Shown here one piece after another: positions 41,503 to 53,263 of a stretch of DNA of 64,000 bases (position 1 is its first letter; each line of letters begins with the position of its first letter). The translations under genes were made by a program, and so were the position numbers. A model generated the notes under the pieces. The model was not told where the DNA came from. It searched no databases and saw only the letters and a list, made by a program, of their open reading frames with translations. The stretch is from Frigoribacterium sp. PhB160 (GTDB lineage Bacteria; Actinomycetota; Actinomycetes; Actinomycetales; Microbacteriaceae): NCBI RefSeq assembly GCF_003751785.1, contig NZ_RKIE01000003.1:186001-250000 (forward strand). The letters are read 5' to 3'.

Positions 41503-42207
41503 CTACGCCCCCGCGCACGACGCGTCGACGCCCAAGAACTGCGTCTCGCCGTCCGGCCCCAGCCACACGCTCGCGATCCCGCAGTTCGGGAACCCCGGCG
41601 GCAGCAGCGTCCCCGGCACGAGCAGCGGCAGCAGCGTCTGGATGTACGCGCCGTGGGTCACGACCAGAACGTCGCCCGAGGCCCGGGCCCCGGCGTCCGG
41701 GCCGGCCCCGTCGGGGACGGTGGTGATCGACGCGACGGCGCCGCGCATCCGGGTCCAGAGCTGGTCGGCGTCCTCGGCCATGTCGAGGTCGTCGGTCTCG
41801 GCGATGGCGTCGACGAGCTGCTCGAACCCCGCGGCGGCGACGGTGCCCCACGCGCCCTCGGCGCCGTAGGCGACGCCGTGCCGGGCGAAGAGCGGCTCCC
41901 ACAGCGCCGGGTTGGGCTGTCCCTCCCAGCCGCCGAACGACCACTCGCGCAGGTCGGTGAGCGGCGTCGCCGTCAGCTCGGGGTGCCCGGCGAGCGCGCC
42001 CGCGGCGGTCTCGCGCGTGCGCAGCAGGTCGCTCGTGAACGCCGCCGTCAGCGGCACCCCGCGCATCCGCTCGCCGAGGGCCGCGATCTGCCGACGCCCG
42101 CGCGGCGTCAGCGGCGAGTCGCACCAGCCCTGCAGCTGCTTGCGGACGTTGAAGAGGGTCTCGCCGTGACGGACCAGGTGGAGGCGCAGGCCGGCTCCCG
42201 AGGTCAC
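41503..42207 (-). CDS. Histidine phosphatase family protein
   Basis: 234 residues. The catalytic LVRHGETLFN and second His in VVTHGAYIQT define the phosphoglycerate-mutase-like phosphatase superfamily. The start overlaps the HPr stop by four bases, placing it as the last gene of the beta-glucoside PTS operon. It may dephosphorylate a sugar phosphate of that pathway; the substrate is not evident. Confidence 0.9.
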   Translation of the reverse strand: MTSGAGLRLHLVRHGETLFNVRKQLQGWCDSPLTPRGRRQIAALGERMRGVPLTAAFTSDLLRTRETAAGALAGHPELTATPLTDLREWSFGGWEGQPNPALWEPLFARHGVAYGAEGAWGTVAAAGFEQLVDAIAETDDLDMAEDADQLWTRMRGAVASITTVPDGAGPDAGARASGDVLVVTHGAYIQTLLPLLVPGTLLPPGFPNCGIASVWLGPDGETQFLGVDASCAGA

Positions 42208-42470
42208 GCCGCGTCGAGGTCCGACTCGAGCATCGCGGCCAGCTCGTCGGCGACGCGCTCCTCGTCGGTGCCGGTCACGTCGAGCACGAGCTCGGCGCCG
42301 CTGCCGGCGCCGAGGCTCATCACGGCGAGGAGGCTGCGGGCGTCGACGGTCTTGTCGGCGAGGGTGATCGTGACGGCGTGGCCGGTGGCGGCCGCGGCCT
42401 TGACGAAGAGGGCGGCGGGGCGGGCGTGGAGGCCGACGGACGAGCCGACGGAGACGGTGCGCTGGGTCAT
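42204..42470 (-). CDS. ptsH: PTS phosphocarrier protein HPr
   Basis: 88 residues, standard HPr length. Phospho-acceptor His15 is in GLHARPA and Ser46 in ARSLLAVMSLGA. It passes phosphate from enzyme I to PTS permeases. Finding HPr inside a beta-glucoside operon, coupled to a phosphatase gene, is unusual; no enzyme I gene is in the window. It may serve all PTSs of the cell, including the mannitol-type one at 30.8 kb. Confidence 0.95.
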   Translation of the reverse strand: MTQRTVSVGSSVGLHARPAALFVKAAAATGHAVTITLADKTVDARSLLAVMSLGAGSGAELVLDVTGTDEERVADELAAMLESDLDAA

Positions 42471-42561
42471 GGGGTGGTGCCTTTCGTGCGGTGGTGGTGG
42501 TCGGTGGGGGTGAACGGCCGGGGCGACACCGGCGAGGCAGGTGTCGCGCCGGCAGCCCGGG

Positions 42562-43392
42562 TCATGCGGGCGCGGCCCGGGCGATGTGCAGCGCGAGGTA
42601 CGCGATCTCCTCGTTGGGCAGCTCGACGTCGTGCTCGGCGCGGAGGAAGGCCCGCACGCGCTCGGCCGACGCGACGGCCCGCGGGTAGCGCGTGCTGAGG
42701 CTGGTGAAGAGGAAGTCGTCCTCGCTCGTGACGAAGCGGCCGGAGAAGAAGCGCTCGGCGAAGTACTGCAGGTGCGCGACGAAGCGGGCGGCGTGGAGGT
42801 CGCCGCCGTGCAGGCGGGCGCCGGTCGAGTGCTCGACGATCGTGGTCAGCTGGCCGATCAGCTGGACGACGCGCACCGAGTCGACGCCCTCGTGCCCGAC
42901 GTCGGCGTTGACGAGGTGGAACGCGACGTTCGCCGCCTCCTCGTCGGGCAGCTGCACGCCCAGGCGCTCGTGCGTCAGGGCGACGGCCCGTACGCCCACC
43001 GCGTACTGCGTCGGGTAGACGGTGCGCACCTCCCACACCAGCTTGTTGACGATGACGAGGCCCTGCCGGTGCCGCTCGACGGCGAAGTGCAGGTGGTCGG
43101 CGAGCGCGAGGTAGACGTGCGGGTCGAGCTGCAGCCCGCTCTCCTCGCCGGCCGCGACGATCGCGCGCGTGAGGTCGACGAACTCCCCCGGGATGCGCGC
43201 CATCAGCTCGACGAGGTCGCGCCGGTCGGCCGCGGGCAGCTCGACGAACGTCTGGTCGACGGCGTCGGCGCGCACCGGGTCGCCGGGCCGGGCGCCGTAG
43301 CCGATGCCCTTGCCCAGCACGACCCGCTCGACGTCGTGCTCGTCGACGACGAGCACGACGCTCGAGTTGAGCACCTTCTTGATCTTCTGCAT
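42562..43392 (-). CDS. licT: BglG/LicT-family transcriptional antiterminator
   Basis: 276 residues. An RNA-binding CAT domain (KIKKVLNSSVVLVVDEHDVERVVLGKGIGYG) is followed by two PRD domains. All four regulatory histidines of the family are present: DHLHFAVERHR, AFHLVNADVG, AHLQYFAERF and YLALHIARA. It should bind the RNA antiterminator at 46946-46976 when the permease is transporting, allowing readthrough, and is itself in that operon, giving positive feedback. Confidence 0.95.
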   Translation of the reverse strand: MQKIKKVLNSSVVLVVDEHDVERVVLGKGIGYGARPGDPVRADAVDQTFVELPAADRRDLVELMARIPGEFVDLTRAIVAAGEESGLQLDPHVYLALADHLHFAVERHRQGLVIVNKLVWEVRTVYPTQYAVGVRAVALTHERLGVQLPDEEAANVAFHLVNADVGHEGVDSVRVVQLIGQLTTIVEHSTGARLHGGDLHAARFVAHLQYFAERFFSGRFVTSEDDFLFTSLSTRYPRAVASAERVRAFLRAEHDVELPNEEIAYLALHIARAAPA

Positions 43393-43430
43393 GGGGTCTC
43401 CGTCGACCGGGCAGCCCGCGGGGCGAGCGC

Positions 43431-46845
<3,415 letters not shown>

Positions 46846-46909
46846 CAGGGTGGGTCCTTCCTCGGACTCGGGGACGTCGCTCCGTCGCGGGCGACCGCCG
46901 TTAAACGAG

Positions 46910-46976
46910 AAAAGGACCCGAGCGCTCGTCGTCGACGAAACGTCCGGATCCTGCCTGCACGACCAGTCACATGTCC
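46910..46976 (-). promoter_or_regulatory. LicT/BglG RNA antiterminator (RAT) overlapping an intrinsic terminator
   Basis: On the minus strand the RAT-like segment 46976-46946 contains TGTGACTG-gtcg-TGCAGGCA, matching the known TGTTACTG...GCAGGCA core. Its 3' edge AGGATCCG (46952-46945) is also the 5' arm of a terminator pairing with CGGGTCCT (46920-46913, one G-U) followed by a T run (46913-46910). Binding of LicT to the RAT would block the terminator. Confidence 0.85.
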
Positions 46977-47056
46977 TCGTCCATGAGAACACGTGTCGCG
47001 CAGATCGGCAACTCGGGTGGTGCTGTGGTGGTGGCGCGGTGGGCCTCTCGGTCTGG

Positions 47057-47359
47057 TCAGTCGCCCCAGGGGCCGAGGTCGCCGCCGCCGATGCCGTAGA
47101 GAGCGATGCCGATGACGGCGGCGATGGCCAGGATGCCGACGGCCAGCGGCGCCCAGTCCATGAGGAGCTCGGAGCGGGAGCGCGGGGGCTTGGCCGAGGA
47201 AGCTGTGGTGGTGCTTGCGCGCCGCGGCTTCTGGGCGGGTGCGGCAGGCGCGGCGGCGCCGGTGGTCTCGTCGCGCTCGGCTTCTTCGAGGGCCTTCCGC
47301 AGGTCCGCGCGGAAGCGCCGGTCCACCTCGGAACCGCCGGCGTCGACGGGATCGGTCAT
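47057..47359 (-). CDS. Small tail-anchored membrane protein, unknown function
   Basis: 100 residues. An acidic/basic N-terminal helix (DRRFRADLRKALEEAERDE), a Thr/Ala/Pro linker and one C-terminal transmembrane helix (LAVGILAIAAVIGIALYGIGGG). No family recognised. GGAGGAGC lies before the ATG. It stands alone downstream of dnaB. Confidence 0.7.
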   Translation of the reverse strand: MTDPVDAGGSEVDRRFRADLRKALEEAERDETTGAAAPAAPAQKPRRASTTTASSAKPPRSRSELLMDWAPLAVGILAIAAVIGIALYGIGGGDLGPWGD

Positions 47360-47586
47360 GCTGCTCCTCCTGCGGTCCCGCGCACAACGCGGTGGTCGGA
47401 CGACGAGCCGAGCCACGCGGCCCCATCGCTCGATCAGGCTAGGCCATCCCCGTCGCCGACCCGTCGGACTGACCCGAGGTCGGGTGGAGGTCTGAGCCCG
47501 CGTCTCGGCGGACGACCGCCAGGTGAGAGTGAACGTTGTCCCCAGTGGGTCCAGCAGACCTCTCAGTGCGAAGGGCTCATTGCAGC

Positions 47587-47757
47587 TCAGCCGTTGCTTT
47601 CGTCGTACGCCTCATACGGAAGTGCGCGGAGATACCAGAAGAGCTTCATCAGGATGAAAACGGCGAACCCACCGGTGAGTGTTCCGATCCAGAAGAACCA
47701 CAGACCTGTGAAGAGCGCCACGAAGGTCCCCAACCCCGTCGCCATGCCGCTGGACAT
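47587..47757 (-). CDS. Small 56-residue membrane protein downstream of dnaB
   Basis: ATG 47757 to TGA 47587: two aromatic-rich membrane segments (TFVALFTGLWFFWIGTLTG and FAVFILMKLFWYL) and a polar tail ending AYDESNG. The 30-bp gap after dnaB and same strand suggest co-transcription. The region is less GC-rich than neighbours with unusual codons (ATA-free but TAT, TTG, ACA used), so it may be acquired or a remnant of a longer gene. No family recognised. Confidence 0.5.
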   Translation of the reverse strand: MSSGMATGLGTFVALFTGLWFFWIGTLTGGFAVFILMKLFWYLRALPYEAYDESNG

Positions 47758-47790
47758 CGCTCCGTAGTAGGCGATCTCCCGGGGACAGGC

Positions 47791-49191
47791 TCAGCTCCCC
47801 ATCGGCATGTCGACGAAGCGGGAGAACATGCCGTGGAACGCCACGGTGATCGTGTCTGTCGGGCCGTTGCGGTGCTTGGCGACGATGAAGTCGGCCTCGC
47901 CCTGGCGCGGGTTGTCCTTCTCGTAGGCCGACTCGCGGTGCAGCAGGATGACCATGTCGGCGTCCTGCTCGAGCGAGCCCGACTCACGCAGGTCGCTGAT
48001 CGCGGGCTTCTTGTCGGCACGCTGCTCAGGGCCACGGTTCAGCTGCGACAGCGCGATGACCGGCACCTGCAGCTCCTTCGCCATGAGCTTCAGCGCACGC
48101 GAGAACTCCGAGACCTCCTGCTGACGGCTCTCGACGCGCTTACCCGACGTCATCAGCTGCAGGTAGTCGATGACCACGAGCTTGAGGTTGTGCTGCTGCT
48201 TCAGCCGGCGGCACTTCGCCCGGATCTCGACGAGCGTCATGTTGGGGGAGTCGTCGATGAACAACGGAGCGTCGTTGATGCGCCCGCGCACCTGCGCGAT
48301 GTTCGTCCAGTCACGCGCATCCACCGTTCCCTTGCGCATGTTCTGCAGCGGCACGCTCGACTCGGCCGACATCAGGCGCATCGCGATCTCGCTGCGCCCC
48401 ATCTCGAGCGAGAAGAACACCGACGCCTGGCCGTGCTTGATCGACGCGGCGCGCGCCAGGTCGAGCGCGAGCGTCGACTTTCCGAGCGCGGGTCGCGCCG
48501 CGACGATGATCAGCTGACCGGGGTGGAACCCGTTCGTCAGCGCGTCGAGCTGTGCGAAGCCGGTCGGCACGCCGGTCATCTGACCGTCACGGCCCTTGGC
48601 CGCCTCGATCTCGTCGATCGCGACCGTCACCGCCTCGTTCAGCGGGACGTAGTCCTCCGTCTGCACGCCGCCGGCCACGTTGTAGACCTCGGCCTGCGCG
48701 TTGTTGACGAGGTCGACGACCTCGCCCTCGCTCGCGTAGCCCATCTGCACGATGCGGGTGCCCGCCTCCACGAGACGGCGCAGCACCGCCTTCTCGGCGA
48801 CGATCGACGCGTAGTACCCCGCGTTGGCCGCGGTGGGGACGACGCCGGTGAGGGTGTGGAGGTACTCCGCGCCTCCGGCCCTCGACAGGTCGCCCGACTT
48901 CATCAGCTCGTCGCTGACCGTGATGACGTCGGTGGGCTCACCGTGCGAGTACAGGCCGAGGATCGCGTCGTAGATGACCTCGTGCTTCGGCACGTAGAAG
49001 TCCATGCCGCGCACCGTCTCGATGACGTCGGCGACGGCGTCCTTGCTCAGCAGCATGCCGCCGATGGTGCTCTGCTCGGCGAGCAGGTCGTGCGGGGGGA
49101 CGCGGTCCATGCCCATGCCGCCGCCGCTGCGCCGGTCGCCGTCACGGTCGTTCGACGTGTCGCTGGCGAGACCGAGGTGGGCGATCGACAT
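47791..49191 (-). CDS. dnaB: Replicative DNA helicase DnaB
   Basis: 466 residues. N-terminal primase-interaction domain (PPHDLLAEQSTIGGMLLSKDAV) and RecA-like C-terminal domain with Walker A ARPALGKST, Walker B LVVIDYLQLM, and SQLNRGPEQRADKKPAISDLRESGSLEQDAD. No intein is present, unlike many actinobacterial DnaB proteins. It unwinds DNA at the replication fork. Upstream is a 600-bp region with DnaA boxes, so its expression may respond to DnaA. Confidence 0.98.
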   Translation of the reverse strand: MSIAHLGLASDTSNDRDGDRRSGGGMGMDRVPPHDLLAEQSTIGGMLLSKDAVADVIETVRGMDFYVPKHEVIYDAILGLYSHGEPTDVITVSDELMKSGDLSRAGGAEYLHTLTGVVPTAANAGYYASIVAEKAVLRRLVEAGTRIVQMGYASEGEVVDLVNNAQAEVYNVAGGVQTEDYVPLNEAVTVAIDEIEAAKGRDGQMTGVPTGFAQLDALTNGFHPGQLIIVAARPALGKSTLALDLARAASIKHGQASVFFSLEMGRSEIAMRLMSAESSVPLQNMRKGTVDARDWTNIAQVRGRINDAPLFIDDSPNMTLVEIRAKCRRLKQQHNLKLVVIDYLQLMTSGKRVESRQQEVSEFSRALKLMAKELQVPVIALSQLNRGPEQRADKKPAISDLRESGSLEQDADMVILLHRESAYEKDNPRQGEADFIVAKHRNGPTDTITVAFHGMFSRFVDMPMGS

Positions 49192-49796
49192 GCAGGCCTC
49201 CGGGACGGTGGTGGGGAGCGGGTGGGGTGCCGACGAGCAGCACGCGCGACGTCCAGGACCGTTCTACGTCGGACCCCCGACATCCCCGTGTCGACCCGCC
49301 GTGACCCACCCCTGACGAGCGCTGGTACACCTTATGGACACCTAGTTGTCCACAGCAAACAACCCTGTGGATAACTCTGGGGAGAACCGGTGAGCAACGC
49401 CGGGGTCTGTTGGGGAGAACTGTGGATCAACCTGTGGAGAAAAAGTTACTTCACCGGTTTTCGATGCATCTGACCTGGCCTTTTGTTTTCCCCATCCTGT
49501 GTGGGAAAACTTGTCTAAACCCGCGGTTGAGACTCCCGATTTGACATCCGGCTGTGGACGGAGAACTTGACACAGCGACATCCCAACCGGTACGTATCGG
49601 CTCACGCTCAGGTCGGTGTTCAGCCGCCCGTAACCGCCTGTCCGGCGTACGCGGGGCCGTCGTCGCACGGCTGAGAACCCCGTTCCGTTCGAAGAACCAC
49701 CCCACCCCACCCCCGAGACACGAAGAACCCCGCCCCACCCACGCACCCCCGAAGAACGGGGGCGGCAGGCAGGACGGGGTCCCGAGCCGGTGAGGA
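49192..49796. other. AT-richer intergenic region with a DnaA-box cluster
   Basis: No gene seen. DnaA-like boxes: TTGTCCACA 49346-49354 (plus), TGTGGATAA 49366-49374, TGTGGATCA 49421-49429, TGTGGAGAA 49433-49441 and the weaker TGTGGACGG 49553-49561 (all minus). GTTTTCCC (49485-49492) and GGGAAAAC (49503-49510) form a hairpin. CGAAGAACC is repeated three times in 49688-49756. The dnaB promoter must lie in the left part. Confidence 0.75.
49746..49762 (-). terminator. Hairpin after rplI
   Basis: CCCCCG-aagaa-CGGGGG, 6-bp stem and 5-base loop, 35-51 bases past the rplI stop. No U-tract; probable terminator of the rpsF-rplI operon. Confidence 0.6.
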
Positions 49797-50249
49797 CTAC
49801 TTCGCGGAGACCACCGTGAGGGTGATCGTGGCGATGACGTCCTCGCGCAGGCGCAGCGTGGCCTCGTGCTCGCCGGTCACCTTGATGGCGGCGGGGATCT
49901 CGACCTTGCGCTTGTCGATCGTCGCGACGCCCTGGGCGTTCACGGCGTCGGCCACGTCGCCGGGACGGACGGAGCCGAACAGGCGGCCGTCGGCACCGGT
50001 CTTGACGGTGAGGCGGATCTTCTGGGCCTCGAGGCGCTGCTTGAGGTCGTGGGCCTCTTCGATCGTCTTGAGCTCGCGGGTCTCGCGGGCCGTGCGGATC
50101 TGCGCGACCTGCTTCTCGCCACCGCGGCTCCACGCCACGGCGAAGCCCTGGGGGACGAGGTAGTTGCGCGCGTAGCCGTTCTTGACGTCGACGACGTCAC
50201 CGGCCGAGCCGAGGCCGGAGACCTCGTGCGTGAGGATTACTTTCGACAT
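49797..50249 (-). CDS. rplI: 50S ribosomal protein L9
   Basis: 150 residues, full length. N-terminal signature [25 protein letters not shown], central helix, and C-terminal RNA-binding domain. Last gene of the rpsF-ssb-rpsR-rplI operon. Confidence 0.99.
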   Translation of the reverse strand: MSKVILTHEVSGLGSAGDVVDVKNGYARNYLVPQGFAVAWSRGGEKQVAQIRTARETRELKTIEEAHDLKQRLEAQKIRLTVKTGADGRLFGSVRPGDVADAVNAQGVATIDKRKVEIPAAIKVTGEHEATLRLREDVIATITLTVVSAK

Positions 50250-50275
50250 GGTGCTTCTCCTTCAGTCGGCGCTGA

Positions 50276-50536
50276 TCAGCGGCCGGAGCCGGCGTAGGGG
50301 AGGAGCGCCATCTCGCGGGCGTTCTTCACGGCACGGGCGATGAGGCGCTGCTCCTGGACGGAGACGCCGGTGATGCGGCGGGCGCGGATCTTTCCACGCT
50401 CCGAGATGAACTTGCGGAGGGTGGCGACGTCCTTGTAGTCGATGACGCCGACGCGGATCGACTTCGCGGGAGCGGCGTTCTTGCCGCCCTTGCCGCGGAG
50501 GGGCTTGCGGCGGTCGCCGCTGCTCTTTCCAGCCAT
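50276..50536 (-). CDS. rpsR: 30S ribosomal protein S18
   Basis: 86 residues. [50 protein letters not shown] is the S18 core. No Zn-binding Cys set is present, so it is the C-minus form. It pairs with S6 in the ribosome; both are encoded in this operon. Confidence 0.99.
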   Translation of the reverse strand: MAGKSSGDRRKPLRGKGGKNAAPAKSIRVGVIDYKDVATLRKFISERGKIRARRITGVSVQEQRLIARAVKNAREMALLPYAGSGR

Positions 50537-50589
50537 GGGATTTCTACTTTCGAGTCAGATGAAGAAGTGAGGGACGACGAGCTCGAGGC

Positions 50590-51153
50590 CTAGAAAGGCG
50601 TCTCGTCGTTGTAGGTGCCGCCGCCGCCGGGGGTGTTCCAGACGTCGCCGCCCTGGGCGTTGCCGCCCTGGGCCGGCGCGGGCTGACCCCACGGCTCGGA
50701 CTGCTGACCGCCGCCGACCTGGCCCTGCTGGCCGCCGCCGCGGTTGCCCCCGAAAGAGCCACCGCCGCCGCCACCACCTTCGCGGGACGAGGAGGCGCGG
50801 GTCACCTGAGCGGTCGCGTAGCGCAGCGAGGGGCCGATCTCATCGACGTCGAGCTCGAAGCTGGTGCGCTTCTCGCCCTCCTTCGTCTCGTACGAGCGCT
50901 GCTTGAGCCGCCCCTGCACGATGACCCGGCTGCCCTTGGTGAGGCTGCTGGCCACGTGCTCGGCGAACTCGCGCCACACGCTGGCACGGAGGAAGAGCGC
51001 CTCGCCGTCCTTCCACTCGTTGGACGCGCGGTCCAACGTGCGGGGGGTCGACGCGATGGTGAAGTTCGCGACCGCGAGCCCGTTCTGCGTGTAACGCAGC
51101 TCGGGGTCGCCGGTCAGGTTGCCCACCACGGTGATGACGGTCTCGCCGGCCAT
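50590..51153 (-). CDS. ssb: Single-stranded DNA-binding protein
   Basis: 187 residues. OB-fold ([28 protein letters not shown], then [19 protein letters not shown]), a Gly/Gln-rich disordered linker (120-180) and the acidic interaction tip DETPF. It covers single-stranded DNA and recruits partners. Three bases after rpsF. Confidence 0.98.
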   Translation of the reverse strand: MAGETVITVVGNLTGDPELRYTQNGLAVANFTIASTPRTLDRASNEWKDGEALFLRASVWREFAEHVASSLTKGSRVIVQGRLKQRSYETKEGEKRTSFELDVDEIGPSLRYATAQVTRASSSREGGGGGGGSFGGNRGGGQQGQVGGGQQSEPWGQPAPAQGGNAQGGDVWNTPGGGGTYNDETPF

Positions 51154-51156
51154 CGG

Positions 51157-51579
51157 CTACTCGGCAGCCTTGGGCGCAGCGGGAGCCGCAGCGGGCGCGG
51201 CCGGGGCCGCAGCAGGAGCCGCGGCGGCGTTGGCGGCCTTGCGGGCGGCCTTCTCGTCGGAGAGCTTCTTCGCGGCGGCGACCATCGCGATGGCCTCCTC
51301 GGCGCGGAGGACCTTCGTGCGCAGCACGGCCTCGGAGAGACCCAGCTGGCGGTCGAGCTCGACCGTGGCCGAGGCGTTCGCCGTGAGGTTGACGACGGCG
51401 TAGATGCCCTCGGTCTTCTTGTTGATCTCGTAGGCGAGGCGACGACGGCCCCAGATGTCGACGTTGTCGACGGTGCCGCCATCGGTGCGGATGACGTTGA
51501 GGAACTTGTCCAAGCTCGGGGCGACTGTGCGCTCATCGATCTCGGGGTCCAGGATGACCATCAGTTCGTACTGGTGCAT
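51157..51579 (-). CDS. rpsF: 30S ribosomal protein S6
   Basis: 140 residues from ATG 51579. [19 protein letters not shown] is the normal start, and [24 protein letters not shown] the conserved core. The C-terminal 35 residues are an Ala/Pro-rich extension common in actinobacteria. A GGAGG site lies in the leader, which also has a small palindromic hairpin. Confidence 0.98.
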   Translation of the reverse strand: MHQYELMVILDPEIDERTVAPSLDKFLNVIRTDGGTVDNVDIWGRRRLAYEINKKTEGIYAVVNLTANASATVELDRQLGLSEAVLRTKVLRAEEAIAMVAAAKKLSDEKAARKAANAAAAPAAAPAAPAAAPAAPKAAE

Positions 51580-51609
51580 GACTAACCCACCTCCTTCGGA
51601 CTTGACGGC

Positions 51610-51624
51610 CACAGACGGTCTGTG
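51610..51624 (-). promoter_or_regulatory. Candidate S6:S18 autoregulatory hairpin in the rpsF leader
   Basis: In the transcript CACAGA-CCG-UCUGUG forms a 6-bp stem with a CCG loop, 30 bases before the rpsF start. Known S6:S18 leader motifs present an exposed CCG to the protein complex, so this may be the operon's feedback site. Confidence 0.45.
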
Positions 51625-51696
51625 ACAGGAGGGTGTTCATGTCGTGCGCCCGCCGAGAAGCAGACGCAACCTTCCCAGCGTACCGGGTCGCGCCTC

Positions 51697-53121
51697 CTAC
51701 TTCAATGCCGGGTCGTCGGTGGCCTGGCCGGTCGGGCCGCCGCGCGCCTCGGCCACCGCGGCCTCGCCCGCCGCGTCGGCGGCCGCGAGCGCGTCGTCGA
51801 CCGACAGCGCCCCGGCGAACATCTGGTCGAGCAGGGGAGTGATGGCGTCCTGCGCCTCGCCGTAGATCGCGGTCGGCGCCGGCACCGTGTCGCCCGACGC
51901 GATGACGTCGAAGAAGGGCGAGACGTCGACCCCGCGCTTCGCCCAGTACGAGTAGTAGGGCTGCTGCGCGCTGGTCACGGCGGGCACGGCGGCGCCGTCG
52001 CGGCCGATGTACTCGGCGCCGTCCGACGAGCCGAGCCACGCCATCACCTTGGCGGTGTCGTCGAGGTGGCCGGTGTGCGCGTTGCCCGCGGCGACCACGC
52101 CGTTCGTCACGCTGACCCGGCCGGCGGGCCCGGCGGGCATCATCGCGACGCCCCAGTCGAACCCGGCCGCCGCGTCGACCTTCGACAGGCTGTAGAGCCC
52201 CGACTGGAAGAGCGCCATGCGGCCCGACGTGAAGGCGTCGAGGCTGAGGTCGGGGTCGGCGCTGGTCTCCGCGGCCGGGGGAGCGACGCGGTGCACGGCG
52301 ACGAGGTCGACCAGGTACTGGAAGGCGTCGCGCGCCTCCGGCGTGTCGAGGGTGAAGGAGGCGCCCGTCGCGTCTTCGAGGCCGCCCCCGGCCGACCCCA
52401 GGTAGTCGAGCCAGATCGCCTGCAGGTCCTGCCCGGCGTTGTAGCCGTACTGCGTGACCTGGCCGTCGAAGGCCGGGTCGGCGGCGGTGCGGCCCTGGTC
52501 GTCGAGGGTCAGCTGCTCGAGCGCCGGCAGGAGCGTGTCGCCCTCGCCGCCGCCCGGCGCCCAGGTGAGGTCGTCGAGCGCCGCGGGGTCGATGCCGGCC
52601 GCCTGCAGCATCGTCGCGTTGTAGTAGAGCGCGATGCCGCCGTCGCTGAGCTGGGGCACGCCCCACAGCTCGCCGTCGCTCGTGAACTGGTCGACGACCG
52701 CGGGCGACCAGGCGCGGCGGGCGGTGTCGCCGAGCACCTCGTCGACGTCGACGAGGTCGCCGCCGTCGACGTACTGCCGGTAGTTCGCGCTGTTGAGCCA
52801 GTAGACGTCGGGGGCGTCGTCCGCCGCGACGTCCTCCTCCAGGTCGTCGAAGTAGTCGACGTAGGGGACGACCTCGACCTCGACGTGGATGTCGGGGTTG
52901 TCGCGCTCGAACGCCGCGAACGACTTCTCGTAACCGGCTGCGACGGTGTCGTCCCAGAGCCTCACGGTGACGGTAGTCTCCCCGTGCTCGGACGGGGTCA
53001 GGCGGCTGCCCGCGACCGGGGCCGTCGAGGCGCCGAAGGCGGTGATGCCGACGGCGGAGGCCACGACGATGAGGGCGCAGACGGTCGTCGCGCCCACGGC
53101 TGCGGAGGGTCGGGTGAACAC
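51697..53121 (-). CDS. Orphan extracellular sugar-type solute-binding protein
   Basis: 474 residues. N-terminal hydrophobic segment (about 10-30) without a lipobox Cys, then a family-1 solute-binding fold: VTVRLWDDTVAAGYEKSFAAFERDNPDIHVEVE, APDVYWLNS, DGELWGVPQ and FDWGVAMMPAGPAGR. No ABC permease or ATPase gene is nearby. It may serve a remote sugar transporter or act as a sensor. The missing lipid Cys is unusual in a Gram-positive. Confidence 0.88.
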   Translation of the reverse strand: MFTRPSAAVGATTVCALIVVASAVGITAFGASTAPVAGSRLTPSEHGETTVTVRLWDDTVAAGYEKSFAAFERDNPDIHVEVEVVPYVDYFDDLEEDVAADDAPDVYWLNSANYRQYVDGGDLVDVDEVLGDTARRAWSPAVVDQFTSDGELWGVPQLSDGGIALYYNATMLQAAGIDPAALDDLTWAPGGGEGDTLLPALEQLTLDDQGRTAADPAFDGQVTQYGYNAGQDLQAIWLDYLGSAGGGLEDATGASFTLDTPEARDAFQYLVDLVAVHRVAPPAAETSADPDLSLDAFTSGRMALFQSGLYSLSKVDAAAGFDWGVAMMPAGPAGRVSVTNGVVAAGNAHTGHLDDTAKVMAWLGSSDGAEYIGRDGAAVPAVTSAQQPYYSYWAKRGVDVSPFFDVIASGDTVPAPTAIYGEAQDAITPLLDQMFAGALSVDDALAAADAAGEAAVAEARGGPTGQATDDPALK

Positions 53122-53263
53122 GGAGGCAGGCTACCCGGAGGGAGCGCGGGCGACGGCCTCGTGACCGACGGTCGTGCGCCCAGCGGCCTGGCGCCTCCTA
53201 CGCTCGTGCCTCCCGAGTCTCGGCCGTGAAACCGGTCGAGCAGGTGTCGGCTCAGGCGCCCGG

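Noticed and set aside
47791-49191. An intein in DnaB
   Set aside because: The Walker and downstream motifs are continuous and the length is normal.
49192-49796. The chromosomal origin oriC itself
   Set aside because: dnaA and dnaN are not here, and parB and parS at the right edge place the origin beyond the window. DnaA boxes alone do not make it the main origin.
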